Assembly (NCBI GenBank): GCA_050014815.1
Contig: JBEKCP010000350.1
Span: 1-6,619 of the forward strand
Origin: JBEKCP01 sp050014815
GTDB lineage: Bacteria > Planctomycetota > Planctomycetia > Pirellulales > Thermoguttaceae
Direction of reading: 5' to 3'
DNA length: 6,619 bases
Shown: piece by piece, positions 5,167 to 6,619 of the stretch
How the letters are laid out: each line of letters begins with the position of its first letter
How positions within the stretch are numbered: the first letter of the stretch is position 1
Notes under the pieces: generated by a model
What the model was told of the DNA's origin: nothing
Database searches by the model: none
What the model saw: only the letters and a program-made list of their open reading frames with translations
Position numbers and translations under genes: made by a program

Positions 5167-6619
5167 ATGCGCAACTTTCGACTGTTTGCGGCGCTGGCCG
5201 GTCTCCTGGCCTTCGCTTCATTGGCAACGGCCGCGCCGCCTGCGGACAATCCGGTGGCGACTTTCTACAGCGGGCCGACGGGCTACCCGGCCTGGACCGA
5301 CGAAATTGCCTGGGCACGCACGATCGACATGAGCCGGTATGCGAAGGGGCGAACGAACTTCGAGAAGTTCGAGAGTGCCCGGGACGAGTTGGCCGCGCAG
5401 GGCGGGGGCGTGCTCTACTATCCGGCCGGCACGTACGACTTCAGCGAAGGTCCTTTCGACGGCCCCGGCGGCCGCGGGCTGATGCTCCGCCGCGGCGTAG
5501 TGATCCGCGGCGAGACCCCGGCGGGCAAGCCGCTGGCGACCAAGGACGGCAGGCTGGCGCTGGCGACCCGGTTCGTTTTCGGCTTCCAGGAGAAAGGCGG
5601 CGGCAAGGTGCCTCGCGATTGGAACCTCGTCGGCCTGATGCCCGAGTCCGGCCAAGGCATCGCCAAGGTCCACGACGTGGGGATCGCCTGGGTACACTTG
5701 GTCGGCGCGACCATCTACTTCGGTCCGGAGCTGAAATGGGGCGAGACCTGGAAGACCGGCAAGAGCTGGAAGAGCGCCTACGCGAAGCCGGCCTGGACCG
5801 GCCGCAAGCCCGACGGCACCCATCCCCTGGACCCCTTCATGGGCGCGCCGAGCGTCGATCAGGGCGGGGATTATGTGGGGGCCGGCCGCGGCCGGCTGGT
5901 CTTCGGCTGCGTGCTCGAACGCTCGGCGGCGCTCAACGATTTCGACACCTGCGGGCGGGCCGAGTCGCCCGAGGGCTTCGGCCCGGACGGCTTCCACATG
6001 GCCAAGTTCGCCGCGCGGATCGCCGTTTACGGCAGCCGCGTGCTGGTGGCCAACAACGCCCTGCCGGCCTCCGAGGGCAACTTCATCTACGAGCAGACGA
6101 CCGTTCGCACGATTGCGGGCAAAGGCAACAACTTCCGCATCGGCGAAGTCCGCCGCAGCCCCGTCATGTGGGACTACAACCGCACCATGGGAATCGACGT
6201 CAACAAGGACTTGTTGGGCATGGCCCAGAAGGCGATTCTCGCGGCCCAGCGCGGCGGGTACTTCGAGGAGGGCGTCGCCGTCGTGGACAACTGGGTCTTC
6301 AACCACGGCCACAAAGGCTTCAACCTCGGCGGCCGGTGGCTCGTCGTCCGCGGCAACCGCAACGAGCGGCTGTTCCTCAAGGGGGGCAAGGCCGTGCTCG
6401 GCGTGCCCGAAGGCTGGCGGCTCACCCTCGACGGCTTCATCGAGGCCAACGCCGGCGGAGGCGGCATGATTTCCGACAACCTCGCCCGCGCCTTCGACAT
6501 GGCCGGCACCCACCTCTGGATCGACGGCAACAGCTACAACAACACCGGCTCCGATCCGGGCAACGACGGCGAAGGGATCGTCTGCCAGGCCCACGGCGGC
6601 ACGCACGTCAACGGCTGGG
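5167..6619 (+). CDS. Secreted right-handed beta-helix protein, pectate-lyase superfamily type (3' truncated)
   Basis: The frame opens at the ATG at 5167 and stays open for 484 codons to the window end, so the stop lies outside. A signal peptide is clear (RLFAALAGLLAFASLATA, likely cut after residue 22). Residues 64-115 carry the N-terminal signature of pectate-lyase-3-like beta-helix proteins (NFEKFESARDELAAQGGGVL, YYPAGTYDF, then GLMLRRGVVIRGE). Repeating short strands with Asn/Gly turns follow (VHDVGIAWVHLVGATIYFG, RIAVYGSRVLVANNAL, EGVAVVDNWVFNHGHKGFNL, RWLVVRGNRNE, GGGMISDNLARAF, HLWIDGNSYNNTG), as expected for coils of a parallel beta-helix. Residues about 188-230 are a Trp/Lys/Gly-rich insertion likely to form a side loop. 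Members usually bind or cleave acidic polysaccharides; the catalytic residues cannot be assigned here and the activity (lyase, hydrolase, epimerase or binding only) is unknown. It is divergent from the pseudo-peptidase gene, with 243 bp between. Confidence 0.85.
   Translation, partial: MRNFRLFAALAGLLAFASLATAAPPADNPVATFYSGPTGYPAWTDEIAWARTIDMSRYAKGRTNFEKFESARDELAAQGGGVLYYPAGTYDFSEGPFDGPGGRGLMLRRGVVIRGETPAGKPLATKDGRLALATRFVFGFQEKGGGKVPRDWNLVGLMPESGQGIAKVHDVGIAWVHLVGATIYFGPELKWGETWKTGKSWKSAYAKPAWTGRKPDGTHPLDPFMGAPSVDQGGDYVGAGRGRLVFGCVLERSAALNDFDTCGRAESPEGFGPDGFHMAKFAARIAVYGSRVLVANNALPASEGNFIYEQTTVRTIAGKGNNFRIGEVRRSPVMWDYNRTMGIDVNKDLLGMAQKAILAAQRGGYFEEGVAVVDNWVFNHGHKGFNLGGRWLVVRGNRNERLFLKGGKAVLGVPEGWRLTLDGFIEANAGGGGMISDNLARAFDMAGTHLWIDGNSYNNTGSDPGNDGEGIVCQAHGGTHVNGW

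Noticed and set aside
5218..6606. A 462-codon minus-strand open frame opposite the beta-helix gene
   Set aside because: The plus-strand frame has a ribosome site, signal peptide and beta-helix motifs. The minus-strand product is Ala/Val/Glu-rich without domain features and is a mirror of the GC-rich codon use.

Overview
The window is GC-rich, densely coding DNA with five protein genes, two of them cut by the window edges. It most likely comes from a member of the Planctomycetota, perhaps the Pirellulales. That placement is inference. It rests on a first gene resembling a planctomycetal outer-membrane barrel family, a CHASE2-type class III cyclase, a degenerate gluzincin-like secreted protein, and a secreted beta-helix protein of the pectate-lyase type. 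No RNA gene, insertion sequence, CRISPR array or phage gene was seen.

Layout. From 2 to 694 (+) is the C-terminal part of a putative outer-membrane beta-barrel protein. It converges on a minus-strand block with only 6 bp between the two stop codons. Read in its own direction, the block runs: a secreted protein with a helical N-terminal repeat, a lysine/glycine linker and a peptidase-MA-like domain that seems to have lost its zinc site (4923 to 3685); a 90-bp gap with nested inverted repeats and a possible promoter; a secreted FecR-like/Ig-like/TPR protein (3594 to 2593); and a membrane-bound CHASE2 adenylate/guanylate cyclase (2596 to 701). The last two overlap by ATGA and are almost certainly translationally coupled. 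A 243-bp divergent intergenic region (4924-5166) holds candidate promoters for both directions. From 5167 to beyond the window end (+) lies a secreted right-handed beta-helix protein. It is open for 484 codons and has no stop inside the window.

Function. All five products appear to be exported or membrane-bound, so this is an envelope and extracellular-sensing neighbourhood. The best-supported functional unit is the FecR-like protein plus CHASE2 cyclase. I infer that the periplasmic protein helps the CHASE2 sensor detect an envelope or extracellular signal, and that the cyclase turns it into a cyclic nucleotide. The cyclase keeps its metal-binding and transition-state residues but has Gln where the substrate-selecting Lys usually sits. 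Whether the pseudo-peptidase gene and the divergent beta-helix gene belong to the same response cannot be told from sequence alone.
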